Origin: Chara braunii
Taxonomy: Eukaryota > Streptophyta > Charophyceae > Charales > Characeae
Direction of reading: 5' to 3'
Assembly: GCA_003427395.1 (NCBI GenBank)
Contig: BFEA01000157.1
Location: 519,822-541,324 of the forward strand
Length of the DNA stretch: 21,503 nucleotides
Under the pieces are notes generated by a model that saw only the letters and a program-made list of their open reading frames with translations, was not told the origin of the DNA and made no database searches. The position numbers and the translations under genes are program-made. Shown one piece after another: positions 1 through 9,242 of the stretch (positions are counted from its first letter, which is position 1; the number at the start of each line of letters is the position of its first letter).

Positions 1-191
1 CGGCCGGGAGGAACTTCCTTGTTCCCTTTAAAAGGGTGACACTCTCCTCCCCTCCCTACCCATTGCCGCCTACTGTGGTCGATGACCGGAACCGAGTGTA
101 CCTGGTTCAAAAAAGAAACATTCACATGACTAGAAATCCTCACAATACCAAAAAACTACCAATACCTACTCCTAGCTATACCAGAACTTGC
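1..191 (-). other. LINE 3' flank or 3' UTR
   Basis: This stretch lies downstream of the LINE coding frame, which runs on the minus strand and stops at 192. No poly-T run (the plus-strand image of a poly-A tail) is present, so the true LINE 3' end is probably beyond the window edge. No other coding signal was recognised. Confidence 0.4.
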
Positions 192-3159
192 TCACCTCAG
201 CCACCCTGTGATCTCGAGTCTACCCTGTGGAGAGATCTTAGCCAGCCGACCTTCTAACGCCCAGGTTTCTCTGAACCATTTCAAACCTGACTGCCTGTCT
301 CCCCGCTGAACCCTTCGAACCCAATCGGCTCTGATCTGGGACCTCACCAGGCTTCTGAAGATTTTTTCTGCCTGTGTTTCCTGAACAGGTTTCTCCTGAA
401 ATCGCCTTCCATTCCTGTCCAACCAGATGGTCCATAGCATTGCCAATCGGGCCACCTGTGCTATGTACTCCCATCCTTTCCTACCTGCCACGTCAGGGGG
501 CAGAGTTCCTTGCAGGACCCATCTCTTTCCAGTCAAATGTTCTTTACCGGAAAAAGCCATCCAATGTCTCTCCCACCATTTCCACCATTTTTTCGACATC
601 TCACATTCCCACCACAGATGTTGCATTGACTCTGTGGCATTTGAGCATCTGTCACACTGAATTCTTACCTCTATCTGACGATCCTGGAGCCATTTGGCCG
701 TAGGAACAGCCAGATGAGATTGAAGCCAGGCCAAAGAAGCCAGCTTCTGGGACGGGACATCCTTCAGTTGTGACCACAACGTGGACAGCTCCTTTTCAGA
801 GGGTGGCTGTATTTCCGGGCATTGCCGATGCCATCTGTCTGCAATGATTTCGCTGGCGTGCAGCAGCTTACTGCGAATTGCGAGCACCAGTTTGGAGGAT
901 AAGTTACTCAGGCCCCAGGTAGGTTCATTGTCCAGTTGCCAACCCCATGTATCCGGGTCTATCTTCATCTCCCGTAGTGGGATTGCCTCAACCACTACAA
1001 CTAGCACATCTGATTCTCCCGGGGACCTTGGCGGGAGTCGATGTACCCTAATCTCTTCCAGTCCGTTCAATCCATACCTCCAACTGATCCCTGAGATTAC
1101 TAACTCTGGGAGATTGGGCAACAGAGGTTTGTACACTTCCAACCAGCATTTGCCCGATCCATATTCAAACCATTCCTGTAGCCTATAGAAATTTGTGTCC
1201 CCGCTCTGCTTCTCTGTGTACCAGGAATCGACCGGGTTAATCCCCTTTGGGCCCATGAGCGTTACCCAGTCGTCTGGGATGTTGTTCCTGAGTTCCAGGA
1301 ACCTGGCTTCCTGGTGTGGCAGCTGGCCCAACTTTGTCTTCAGCTGGTCTTCTGAAGTCAAGGAGTTTGTCAGATCATCCCACAGGTCTGCCACCGTGGA
1401 CACCTCCCGTTGGATACATCTCATCCCGTAGTTCCCTGTCTTGGCGTCCGCTGGGATGGGAAGATCATCCCTGCCTCTGATATACGGGTTATCGAACAGA
1501 TGTTGTCTTTCGACTTCCGCTTTAGTTATTGGAGTTTTACCCAGCGAGGGTTTCACCTTCTTCCAGGCCGAGATAACGTCCCTCCAAAATGTTGACTTAA
1601 TGCACTTGTTGATGAAACAGTCGTGAAAAATAGCTACCCACACATCCGATATCATGTTGAGTCCCCACTCCTCCGCTAGCAGCATCTCTGCCATAGCCAC
1701 CCAGTCCACCTTGTCCCCTTTCTCCGCAACCTTCTCCACCTATTTGCTCAATTGAGCTAAGTTTTGGCTCTCCGGATCTAAGACCCCCAATCCACCTTCC
1801 TCCCGAGGTCTGCAGACCACTTCCCATGCCACCTTGGATAAGTATCCTTGGTTGTCCTGGCTATCTGGTTTCCACAAGAAACGACGAGAAGCATCTTTGA
1901 TTGACTTCATCAGCGCGCCCGATAACTTTCTAACAGTTCCTACATATCCTAGCAGGGCGAACGCTGATGTTTTCAGGACCAGAGCTCTGCCCATTAAGGA
2001 CAAATGTCTAGCCTTTCCCCAACTGCGGATTCTGTTAGTCAGTTTCTGGGCCAGGATTACGTTTTGTGCCTCAGAACAATCACCCAGAGCAACCTAAACC
2101 CCCAAGAATCTTTCCGCATTACCAGCGGATACTCGCTCTATTTCCCATTCTACTGCGCTATTAAATTGGTCTGGGAGGAAGAAAAGGGACTTTTGCCAGT
2201 TCACGGTTGCTTCTGAAAGTTCTGCGTAGATTAGTAGACAGTCCTTCAAGGCTTTGAGGGACTCCTCTGTGTTCGCTGAGACGGCAAACAAGTCATCTAC
2301 AAGCGCTTTAATCTTACATTCCTTTCCGTTCGGAAGACTTAAGCCTCTGTACGCCGCGTTAGTTCTCAAGTTACTGAGCAAAACCTCCAATTGTATCACG
2401 ACCAATAACGGGGCCAGAGGACAGCCCTGCCATAGGGATCTCGAAAGAGAAAACTCACCTGAAAGGAAACCATTTACACAAACCGCCGCTGTCGCATTAC
2501 CATATAGGGCCACCACCCATCGGCAAAAACTTATTTCAAAACCCATGATTTTCAGCGTGGTCATCACAAAGGCCCAGTTCACCCTGTCATACGTTTTTTT
2601 CCAGGTCTAGCATTAGGACCGAGAAATCGCTGTTATCTCTGTCGATTAGTTCCAATGCTTCAATAGCCGTCACTACATTTTCAAAGATCGAGCGACCCTT
2701 AAGAAATGCCCCCTGTTCCTCTCCTACCAAGCTCGGAAGATATCTACCTAATCTTACTGCTAACGTTTTTGCTAGCAACTTGTAGCTTACGTTCAGCAGC
2801 GAGATAGGCCTGTAGTTTCGCACCTCGTCCATATCGCCTTTCTTGTATAACAGGGTGATAATTCCTCTGGACATTGTGCGGCCTAACTTTCTCTCTTCCC
2901 TGATATTGTTGAACAGTTCCACCAAATCCTCCACTAACATGTCCCAATGGGTTTCAAAGAATTCGATGGGCAAGCCATCGTCTCCCGGGGCTTTCCCTCT
3001 AGCCAACAGTTTCATCGTCTGTGTGAGTTCCTTTGTGGATACGGGTTTTTCCAAGTCCAAAATGCCAGCCTGCGACAGTCTGCTAGGAATTTGGTCCCAG
3101 AACAGGGATTCCAATGACAGATTTATACCAAAACTTTGTTGTGGGTAACCCAGGACCAT
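192..3159 (-). pseudogene. LINE (non-LTR retrotransposon) reverse transcriptase ORF, degenerate
   Basis: Read from 3159 downward, the translation gives the RT domain of a LINE. APGDDGLP lies near 2970-2991, followed by YRPISLLNVSYKLLAK, QGAFLKGR, motif A LDLEK (about 2596-2610), motif B WQGCPLAPLL (about 2403-2432) and the catalytic VDD of motif C (about 2292-2300). Further on, ERFLGV begins the thumb, and CDRC...H....C (about 603-656) is a zf-RVT zinc finger as in L1-type plant LINEs. The frame is broken three times. A one-base indel lies in a T7 run at about 2593-2600, just after motif A. Amber stops lie at 2094-2096 and 1740-1742, and the same frame stays open on both sides of each. The N-terminal AP endonuclease is missing, so the copy is 5'-truncated, as usual for LINEs. 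The 515-codon 3' part is otherwise open, which suggests a fairly young copy. Confidence 0.9.
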
Positions 3160-3381
3160 TTGCCCTACCGGGCAAAAATAAAATAAAATAAATAAATAAA
3201 ATTGCCCTACCGAGCAAAAAAAATAAAAAAATAAAAATTAAGAAATTATTTTTTTAACTTTATTTTTATTCAAATTTTGGTAACGAATTTAGATGTGACC
3301 CTGAGGCGAAAGTTATTCAGTTTATTATTCTGCATAACATAGTTTGTTTGTGTGTGTTTCTGCTGGGGCCTTCATTGGCCC
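3155..3381 (+). mobile_element. CTAGG-family MITE, left part (split by the PLE)
   Basis: The sequence ggaccatttgccc..gggcaaaa matches the left-end module of the CTAGG MITEs elsewhere (ggaccacttgcccgg..gggcaaaa). The shared 65-bp core follows at 3275-3342 (gatgtgaccctgaggc ... ctgcataacatag). Next comes the start of the right-end module (gctggggcc...). The first ~20 bases of the left end are missing against the LINE. The right end resumes at 9802, after the PLE. Confidence 0.65.
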
Positions 3382-3929
3382 TAGTGACAGGGGTTTTCTT
3401 GCCTTGTTTTTAGAAGGTGTCTGTTTTTGGGTTTTGATCCGTAGGCTTTGTTCTTCGCGATTTGTGTTTTTTCGTCCCCGAGGACGGTGTATGGTTTGCT
3501 TTGCCCTCTGAGCCCGGGCTATTTGGTGTGGCGTTGACTTTGGCTCTATTCCTCGGGTTTTCTTTGCGTGTCTGAGTGGGCCCCTCGAGCCTACTCTTTG
3601 ATTTGTTCTTTTTGGCTTAGTACTAGCTATAGGTCGACTTTGGCCAGTAATTTGCTCTTGAAAGTTTGACAGTGCTTTGGCGGTATATTCAGATCAGCAC
3701 GTAGTACTTAAGCATTGGTTGATAGTGCAGTAGACCTCTTTCAGTTGACGGTCCATTACGGTTTTTGTCGCGATACTAGACCGTGGGTACGTGGATTGGT
3801 TTGGTGGTTCCTGGGGTTGTGGAACGACGGAATGTGATACCATTGTTTTCTATTGCGTATCCGAAGTGTGTATTACGTATGTGGTTGTTGTTTGTACTCA
3901 TCAAGTACGATCAGCTTGCATTCCGCATA
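3382..3929 (+). repeat. PLE 5' pseudo-LTR
   Basis: It begins tagtgacagg and ends cttgcattccgcata. It is roughly 90 percent or more identical by eye to 9243-9801, with scattered substitutions and small indels. It contains no ORF. Promoter activity would be expected here from PLE biology, but no TATA or ribozyme motif was confirmed by eye. Confidence 0.8.
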
Positions 3930-4106
3930 GACCTATCGATGCACATGTGAACCTTCATGGAGTCCTCTAACTGGGAGTGAGTGAGCATGAAGTTCGTATT
4001 CCGTTTTCTCATTATTTCCTGTTGATTATCGGGAGCCGAATTGTTAGCTACGAAGCTGTGAAGATTTTTAAGATCACGAAGTTAGTGTTGGCGTCTTATT
4101 GCTGAG
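3930..4106 (+). other. PLE leader between 5' repeat and ORF1
   Basis: This is a non-coding leader of mixed composition. No ORF of note and no recognised structured element was seen in it. Confidence 0.4.
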
Positions 4107-5369
4107 ATGGCCGGCGACCACTACCGTGACGGTAGCAGGAAAGGTAGGTGGCCTCGATCACCAGATCGTGGATGACGAAGTTATAGGGAAGGCAGTCGGG
4201 AGTGATATACTGGAACACGAAGCAGTAGTCGGGAAGATAGGAGGGATGATCCCCCTCGTCGTGGGCCTCCTACGTGGTTTGGATGTAGAGTAGTTGGACA
4301 CTATCGTACCGATTGCTGGAGGTACTGGACGGATCATGTGGCGCGTCGCCAGATGGAAGCAGACGGCTATGTCTGTCTAGCTGAATTCAATAGGAGGGCA
4401 GCCGCGGCATCCCCACCACGAGACTAAGTTCAGCCGCCACTGGGGGGAGTTGATCAGGGCGCTAAAAACCGGCTTGATGAACTTGGCAGGATGGTCGCCT
4501 CTGTGCAGGAGTTCGTCGAGATGGAGCGAGCGAGGCGCGCGGAAAGAGAGCAGCGTCGACTTGAGCGAGAAGAAGCTCGACGTGCTGAGGAGGCAGCAAG
4601 ATTAGCCGAAGCGGAGTGGGACGCGCGTAAGGCCGATAAATTACACAAACGGGAGAAAGAGCAGCTCGCAATGGCGAAGGTTGTCGAAGTCCAGCTCTCA
4701 CTGAGGCTAGGGGATATCCGAGATGAGATTAAAACTGAAGTTCGGAAGGCTTTGACGAGTACAGTGTTGGAAAGTCAATCGAAGGTTGGGGCAACTGGTA
4801 CGGAGAAAGGGAAAGAAGTTTTAAATGAGAGTCTTCCGTCAACATTGGGATCAGCCAACGAAGTGGACGTTATCACAGAAGGAACGACGAAGCTCGCTAT
4901 ATAAGAGAAGCGTAAGAGAGGTGAGGATACACCAGTGGGCGATAACCCACCTATTACAACGCCTGCTAAGCGAACGAGCAAACGTACGGGCGTGCGCCCT
5001 TTGCGTCTCTCGGAGAGACTACAGCGAACGCGGAGCAGGGTTGTTGTTCGACGACCAACTAAGGGGCTGGCATCTAAAGCATTCACGGCGATGAAGCAAC
5101 CAGCCAGGGACAACGCTATGGAGCGGATGATTTTTCTTGATAACACTCGGAGGGAGTTATCCAAAATGAATTACGACACATTGCGTTCCTTTTGCCGCAA
5201 AGAAGGAGTGAACTATGCTACGAAGGTCCAAGCAATCTTCGACCTTGCCGATAGACGAGCACAATTGCGTTTTGGTAACTTGGTGCCTGATTTCGGCGGT
5301 TTCGTGAATCTGGATGAGGAAGCAATGAGATCTAGTCAGGATGAGACTGAAGAGGATGCTCAGGTTTGA
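4107..5369 (+). pseudogene. PLE ORF1: zinc-knuckle / coiled-coil / SAP-like Gag-type protein, broken
   Basis: One reading frame runs from ATG 4107 to TGA 5367-5369 (about 420 codons), interrupted by stops at 4173 (TGA), 4203 (TGA), 4425 (TAA) and 4902 (TAA). Coding sense continues in the same frame across each stop, so this is one decayed gene. The N-terminus is rich in Arg, Asp and Ser. A CCHC zinc knuckle has exact C-x2-C-x4-H-x4-C spacing at residues 57-70, but its first Cys is Trp (TGG), so zinc binding is probably lost. Residues ~129-216 form a charged Glu/Arg/Ala coiled coil. A basic stretch (KRTSKRTGVRP, ~287-298) resembles a nuclear-localisation or nucleic-acid-binding tail. Residues ~350-385 (ELSKMNYDTLRSFCRKEGV...) resemble a SAP helix-extended-helix DNA-binding domain. 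A nucleic-acid-packaging, Gag-like role is inferred from this composition and from its position 5' of the enzymes. Confidence 0.75.
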
Positions 5370-5399
5370 TTTGGGTTCACCACTAACCAATGGATTGTT

Positions 5400-6197
5400 A
5401 TGTATGACGTCATTATTTCCTTTCGGCATACAGCCGATGAGGCCTTAGATTTGGTCTTTAGCCTTCTGACCCTATTGTTCGCGTTACTTGGCCGCCAACA
5501 TTGGCTCTTCAAATGTGTTGACTCGTGGTTGAAACTCTATCGAAGGTACGGACTGGATTTCTTATCATTATCGAACTGTGTCTACGTTGTGACGTCTACC
5601 CGATGTAAGTCACAGTATGTCGAGCAGATGTCACGATTACCCGTGACGAGATGAAGAGAACACTTGTTTGTTTTTAAGCGTAACGCTAAGAATACTCACC
5701 TGTACCGGTGGTGGAGATGTTTTGGATCTGAGTCTTATTGCCTGTTTCCTGTAGAGGTCGTGGAACCTGCTGATTTGATTACGGTGGAGAAAGTGTTTAT
5801 CCGTCAATGGAGTCCGTTTTTGAAGAAGGCCGGTATAAGTCCTGTTCCTAGTGTTAACGGACGCCCAGGGAAGAAGGAACGGGCTAGGCGTGCTGCTTCA
5901 AGGAAACCAGGAACGAAGATTAATCGGGAAGTACACCCCATCCGGGTACGCTTGGGTATTGACGATTGTTGGTCTATGGGTATTTTCCAGACCCTGCGTA
6001 GTCAGGACGAGAAGGGTATTCGTTCGTTCACTCTGTTCATTGAAGGGGGTTGTACTTGGTGTGATCGATGGAACAGTGTGCGCAAGGCCTTCGGATCCTC
6101 GCGTGTCTTGTACGAAGGCAAAACTGACTGTCTAAAGGATTTTAAGAAGGTCTTTGAAACTGACGGTTGTATTGTTTTTCAGTATCTAAGGCGATGA
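5400..6197 (+). pseudogene. PLE ORF2 N-terminal part: GIY-YIG endonuclease
   Basis: The frame starts at ATG 5400, 30 bases after the ORF1 stop and in the same frame. The GIY motif reads CVY (residues 60-62) and, eleven residues on, the YIG motif reads YVE (73-75), so both glycines are substituted. Arg and REH (84-88) match the conserved Arg and His region. VEKVFIRQW carries the conserved Glu (residue ~130). Twelve residues later, where GIY-YIG enzymes have Asn (..SPxLN), there is Lys. A TGA at 5652-5654 lies between the YIG and REH segments, and a further TGA ends this open stretch at 6195-6197. The downstream part is basic (GRPGKKERARRAASRKPGTK) and contains a CTWC pair. The expected role is target nicking for target-primed reverse transcription. 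This copy should be inactive. Confidence 0.72.
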
Positions 6198-6222
6198 AGG
6201 ACATTGAAAGGTATTAACAAAC

Positions 6223-7021
6223 CGCTCCTAATCTCATTTGGAATAGCTTCGGTCTTGGGATCTCGATTCGCTTTCCAGCTTGTTCAACACCGTTAAGGAT
6301 TTCCATCAGAAGAGCACACGTGCTTACCTGAGACGTTTGATCGGGAGATGCGTGAAGGACAGATCCGGTTTTTATCTTTCGGCTCACATTGTTTTTCGCC
6401 TTGTATTTGACGACCATATTAAATTGGCCGAGGTACGTAAGTTAGTGAACGACAAATTAGGAGAGTTGACTCTCCCACCTTGAGTTACTCGATATGCACG
6501 AAAATCACTCCACATCATCTGGACACGGAATCCTAGTGTTGCGGATTTAATTCACAACCATCGGGCTTTCGCACGTCAGGATGTGTTACCCTACAGTTGT
6601 GCAAGTTTACCGTACCCACGGATACGAGGTCATGTGCACGTTCGATTATGGGATGTGGAAGGAATTTCACCTATGCAGATGAATGTTAACAACGTACCTA
6701 AGATTAACCATCGTTTTAGGGCGTTGAAGTTGGGCCAGAAAATCAGTGAGAGTTTTCAAAATGGGTGAACATTAAGGGTCAAACTGTGTGCTGCTCACCG
6801 GTTAAATTGACCAGGTGCATGATGAATGGTGAGGTACAGATGGGAAGTTTTATGGATATGGATGAGGTCGTAGGATGGAGGAAATGGTTCAGTGGGTTGG
6901 TCCTTACTCCCTTGGATAGAAACCCGGGGGAGACTCTGACGTTGTGTCCTCTGCTGTACTATGAGGGAATGATGAATTTGTTTGTTCGGAATGTTGGTTA
7001 TGTAGCTGTCGCGAAGACTGA
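6223..7021 (+). repeat. First copy of ~800-bp tandem duplication (PLE linker and RT N-terminus)
   Basis: It is nearly identical to 7039-7838, with about 14 substitutions and a one-base deletion (agttttcaaa versus agtttttcaaa near 6754) that shifts the frame here only. It encodes the same linker (FNTVKDFHQKSTRAYL..., then WTRNPSVADLIHNHR) and the beginning of the RT. Both copies share the TGA at 6481-6483 / 7297-7299. It ends abruptly in Tn5 mosaic-end sequence. Confidence 0.85.
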
Positions 7022-7037
7022 TCTCTTATACACATCT
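7022..7037 (+). other. Tn5/Nextera mosaic-end remnant
   Basis: The 16 bases tctcttatacacatct match the last 16 of the 19-base hyperactive Tn5 mosaic end used in Nextera mate-pair linkers. They sit exactly where the first copy of the duplication stops and the second begins. This is a sequencing-library remnant, not a genomic feature. Confidence 0.9.
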
Positions 7038-7038
7038 A

Positions 7039-7838
7039 CGCTCCTAATCTCATTTGGAATAGCTTCGGTCTTGGGATCTCGATTCGCTTTCCAGCTTGTT
7101 CAACACCGTTAAGGATTTCCATCAGAAGAGCACCCGTGCTTACCTGAGACGTTTAATCGGGAGATGCGTGAAGGACAAATCCGGTTTTTATCTTTCGGCT
7201 CACATTGTTTTTCGCCTTGTATTTGACAACCATATTAAATTGGCCGAGGTACGTAAGTTAGTGAACGACAAATTAGGAGAGTTGACTCTCCCACCTTGAG
7301 TTACTCGACATGCACGAAAATCACTCCACATCATCTGGACATGGAATCCTAGTGTTGCGGATTTAATTCACAACCATCGGGCTTTCGCCCGTCAGGATGT
7401 GTTACCCTACAGTTGTGCAAGTTTACCATACCCACGGATACGAGGTCATGTGCGCGTTCGATTACGGGATGTGGAAGGAATTTCACCTATGCAGATGAAT
7501 GTTAACAACGTACCTAAGATTAACCATCGTTTTAGGGCGTTGAAGTTGGGCCAGGAAATAAGTGAGAGTTTTTCAAAATGGGTGAACATTAAGGGTCAAA
7601 CTGTGTGCTGCTCACCGGTTAAATTGACCACGTGCATGATGAATGGTGAGGTACAGATGGGAAGTTTTCTGGATATGGATGAGGTCGTAGGATGGAGGAA
7701 ATGGTTCAGTGGGTTGGTCCTTACTCCCTTGGATAGAAACCCGGGGGAGACTCTGACGTTGTGTCCTCTGCTGTACTATGAGGGAATGATGAATTTGTTT
7801 GTTCGGAATGTTGGTTANGTAGCTGTCGCGAAGACTGA
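7039..7838 (+). repeat. Second copy of ~800-bp tandem duplication
   Basis: This copy restarts at cgctcctaatctc and reads through without interruption into the rest of the RT, so it is probably the true continuation of the element. The single N at 7818 corresponds to t in the first copy. Confidence 0.85.
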
Positions 7839-9148
7839 GGAAGCATTAGCTGTTGAAATGAGAGCGACCCTAAAAGCTAAAGGCATTCTGAAATTCGCAC
7901 GGTGGAAAGGGAAAGGCTCTATTGGCCATGCTTTCACCATGCCNGCTGTTGAAATGAGAGCGACCCTAAAAGCTAAAGGCATTCTGAAATTCGCACGGTG
8001 GAAAGGGAAAGGCTCTATTGGCCATGCTTTCACCATGCCGAAGCATAAGGATCTTGAGCGTTTTCGTCCTATTTGCCCATCGTATTATGAACCTACCTCA
8101 CGGGCAAGTAAAGTGGTTGCTAAAGCCCTGAATCACCTTTTGGACTGTCTCCCCTCTGACTGGCATTTTAATCTGAAGGCTGTGTCGATGCTGAAGGGCA
8201 GGCTGGAAGGGATTAATAAGAAGTTACGTGTTTCGGATTCGGACCCGGGTGTCGTGGCTCGTTCTTTTGATATTAAAGACTTGTTCAGTCTTTTGCCATA
8301 TCAGGATATATTGAACGTCATGGATTGGCTGTTGGATTTCCATGCAGGGAAAGAAAGGAGTTTTGTTCGGGTGAACCCCAGGGGTAAGGGTGTGAGCTTT
8401 AACATTACAACTGGATATGATCACTGGAGGAGGATTGCTTTCGATGAGATTCGAAAATTTGTTAAGTTTGAACTCGCTCACACCTACACTTACGCTTTGA
8501 CTGTCCTCCTTCATCAGAAGGTCGGGATACCGATGAGGAAAATCACACCCCCCCCTCTTGCTTGCATCATGTGTGCACGCTCAGAGTACTTGTTCCTCCA
8601 AAGTTTGGGGAACCAACGTCGCTTGGTGTTTGGAGTTCGACTAATTAACGACGTGAGTGTTTTCATTGGAAGTAAACGCTTGTCAACCCAGGATGTTGAA
8701 GATATATTTTCGACGTTCTCGAGATGTTATCCTGATAATCTCACGCTGAAACGTACTGATGATGGGATAGGCTCCTGGGAATTCTTGGGGTGTGAGGTCA
8801 GGTGCAGAAGCTATTATCCCTTTGTGAAATGTGTGCAGATCTCAACAAAACGAGTCGTCTCTGTGGGAAGACGAGCGTTTAACCTTTTTCAATGGTAAGC
8901 CTTTCAACTCTTGGGGCAGTAAGACGCAAAAAAGTGTTGTTCTAGCAAGTCACTTGCACCGTATCGACCGTAATACGTCGGCGAGGCACGAAATCCCCCG
9001 AAGGGTGATTTCACTTAAGAGGGAATCAAGATTGAAAGATTTCCCGCATGATTTTTTTTTGCGCGTTCTAAAACGCTTCGCTCATGGACGCGGCGCATAC
9101 TGGAAGCTAGCAGTAGATCTGGTTAGCTTAATTCCTTTGGGTAGCTGA
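7096..9148 (+). pseudogene. PLE ORF2 C-terminal part: linker plus Penelope-type reverse transcriptase
   Basis: The linker (FNTVKDFHQKS..., then WTRNPSVADLIHNHRAFAR...LPYSCASLP) resembles the segment between endonuclease and RT in Naiad/Chlamys elements. The expected CxC motif is not intact (only SC). RT landmarks in order are: PLDRNPGE (Asp at 7732) where PLEs have the DKG motif; PKHKDLERFRPICPSY (about 8038-8085); motif A SFDIKDLF (Asp codon 8269); motif B VGIPMRKITPPPLA (8521 on), where GS/SP-type residues are altered; motif C RLINDVSVF (8638 on). In motif C the first catalytic Asp is Asn (AAC at 8647), so polymerase activity should be lost. WEFLGCEV follows. A frameshift at an A4 run near 8848 moves the thumb into another frame (NESSLWEDERLTFFNGKPFNSWG...LHRIDRNTS), which ends at TGA 9146-9148. 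A TGA at 7297-7299 interrupts the linker. The 95-bp duplication at 7849-8039 inserts about 32 spurious codons. Confidence 0.85.
7849..8039 (+). repeat. 95-bp exact duplication flanking an N (unmerged contig overlap)
   Basis: Bases 7849-7943 and 7945-8039 are identical and separated only by the N at 7944. The last 95 bases of one contig equal the first 95 of the next. The duplicated peptide (AVEMRATLKAKG...HAFTMP) appears twice in the RT translation, where one copy is expected. Confidence 0.92.
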
Positions 9149-9242
9149 CACAGCGAGTGTTACAGCGATATGGGCCACATAACATGAAGCCGCACACCTG
9201 TGAAGCAGTTGGTGTTTGTACTTTGATACTTTGAGTAGTCTG

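Larger units (their letters stand above)
1..3159 (-). mobile_element. 5'-truncated LINE insertion
   Basis: This is the extent of LINE-related sequence. Its truncated 5' end abuts the left part of a CTAGG-type MITE at about 3150-3160. The 3' end is not seen, and no target-site duplication can be assigned because one side is outside the window. Confidence 0.75.

Noticed and set aside
36-1827. Plus-strand ORFs of 60-135 codons over the LINE
   Set aside because: They are shadows of the minus-strand LINE frame, with no recognisable motifs.
3382-3929. Hammerhead ribozyme in the pseudo-LTR
   Set aside because: No convincing conserved core was found by eye, and the Naiad/Chlamys clade is reported to lack canonical ones.
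4099-4293. 64-codon ORF just before ORF1 (and minus-strand ORFs at 4454-5164)
   Set aside because: Out of frame with the zinc knuckle and coiled coil; the frame starting at ATG 4107 explains the sequence better.
5851-6135. 94-codon ORF within the endonuclease segment
   Set aside because: Alternate frame of the basic linker after GIY-YIG, with no motif support.
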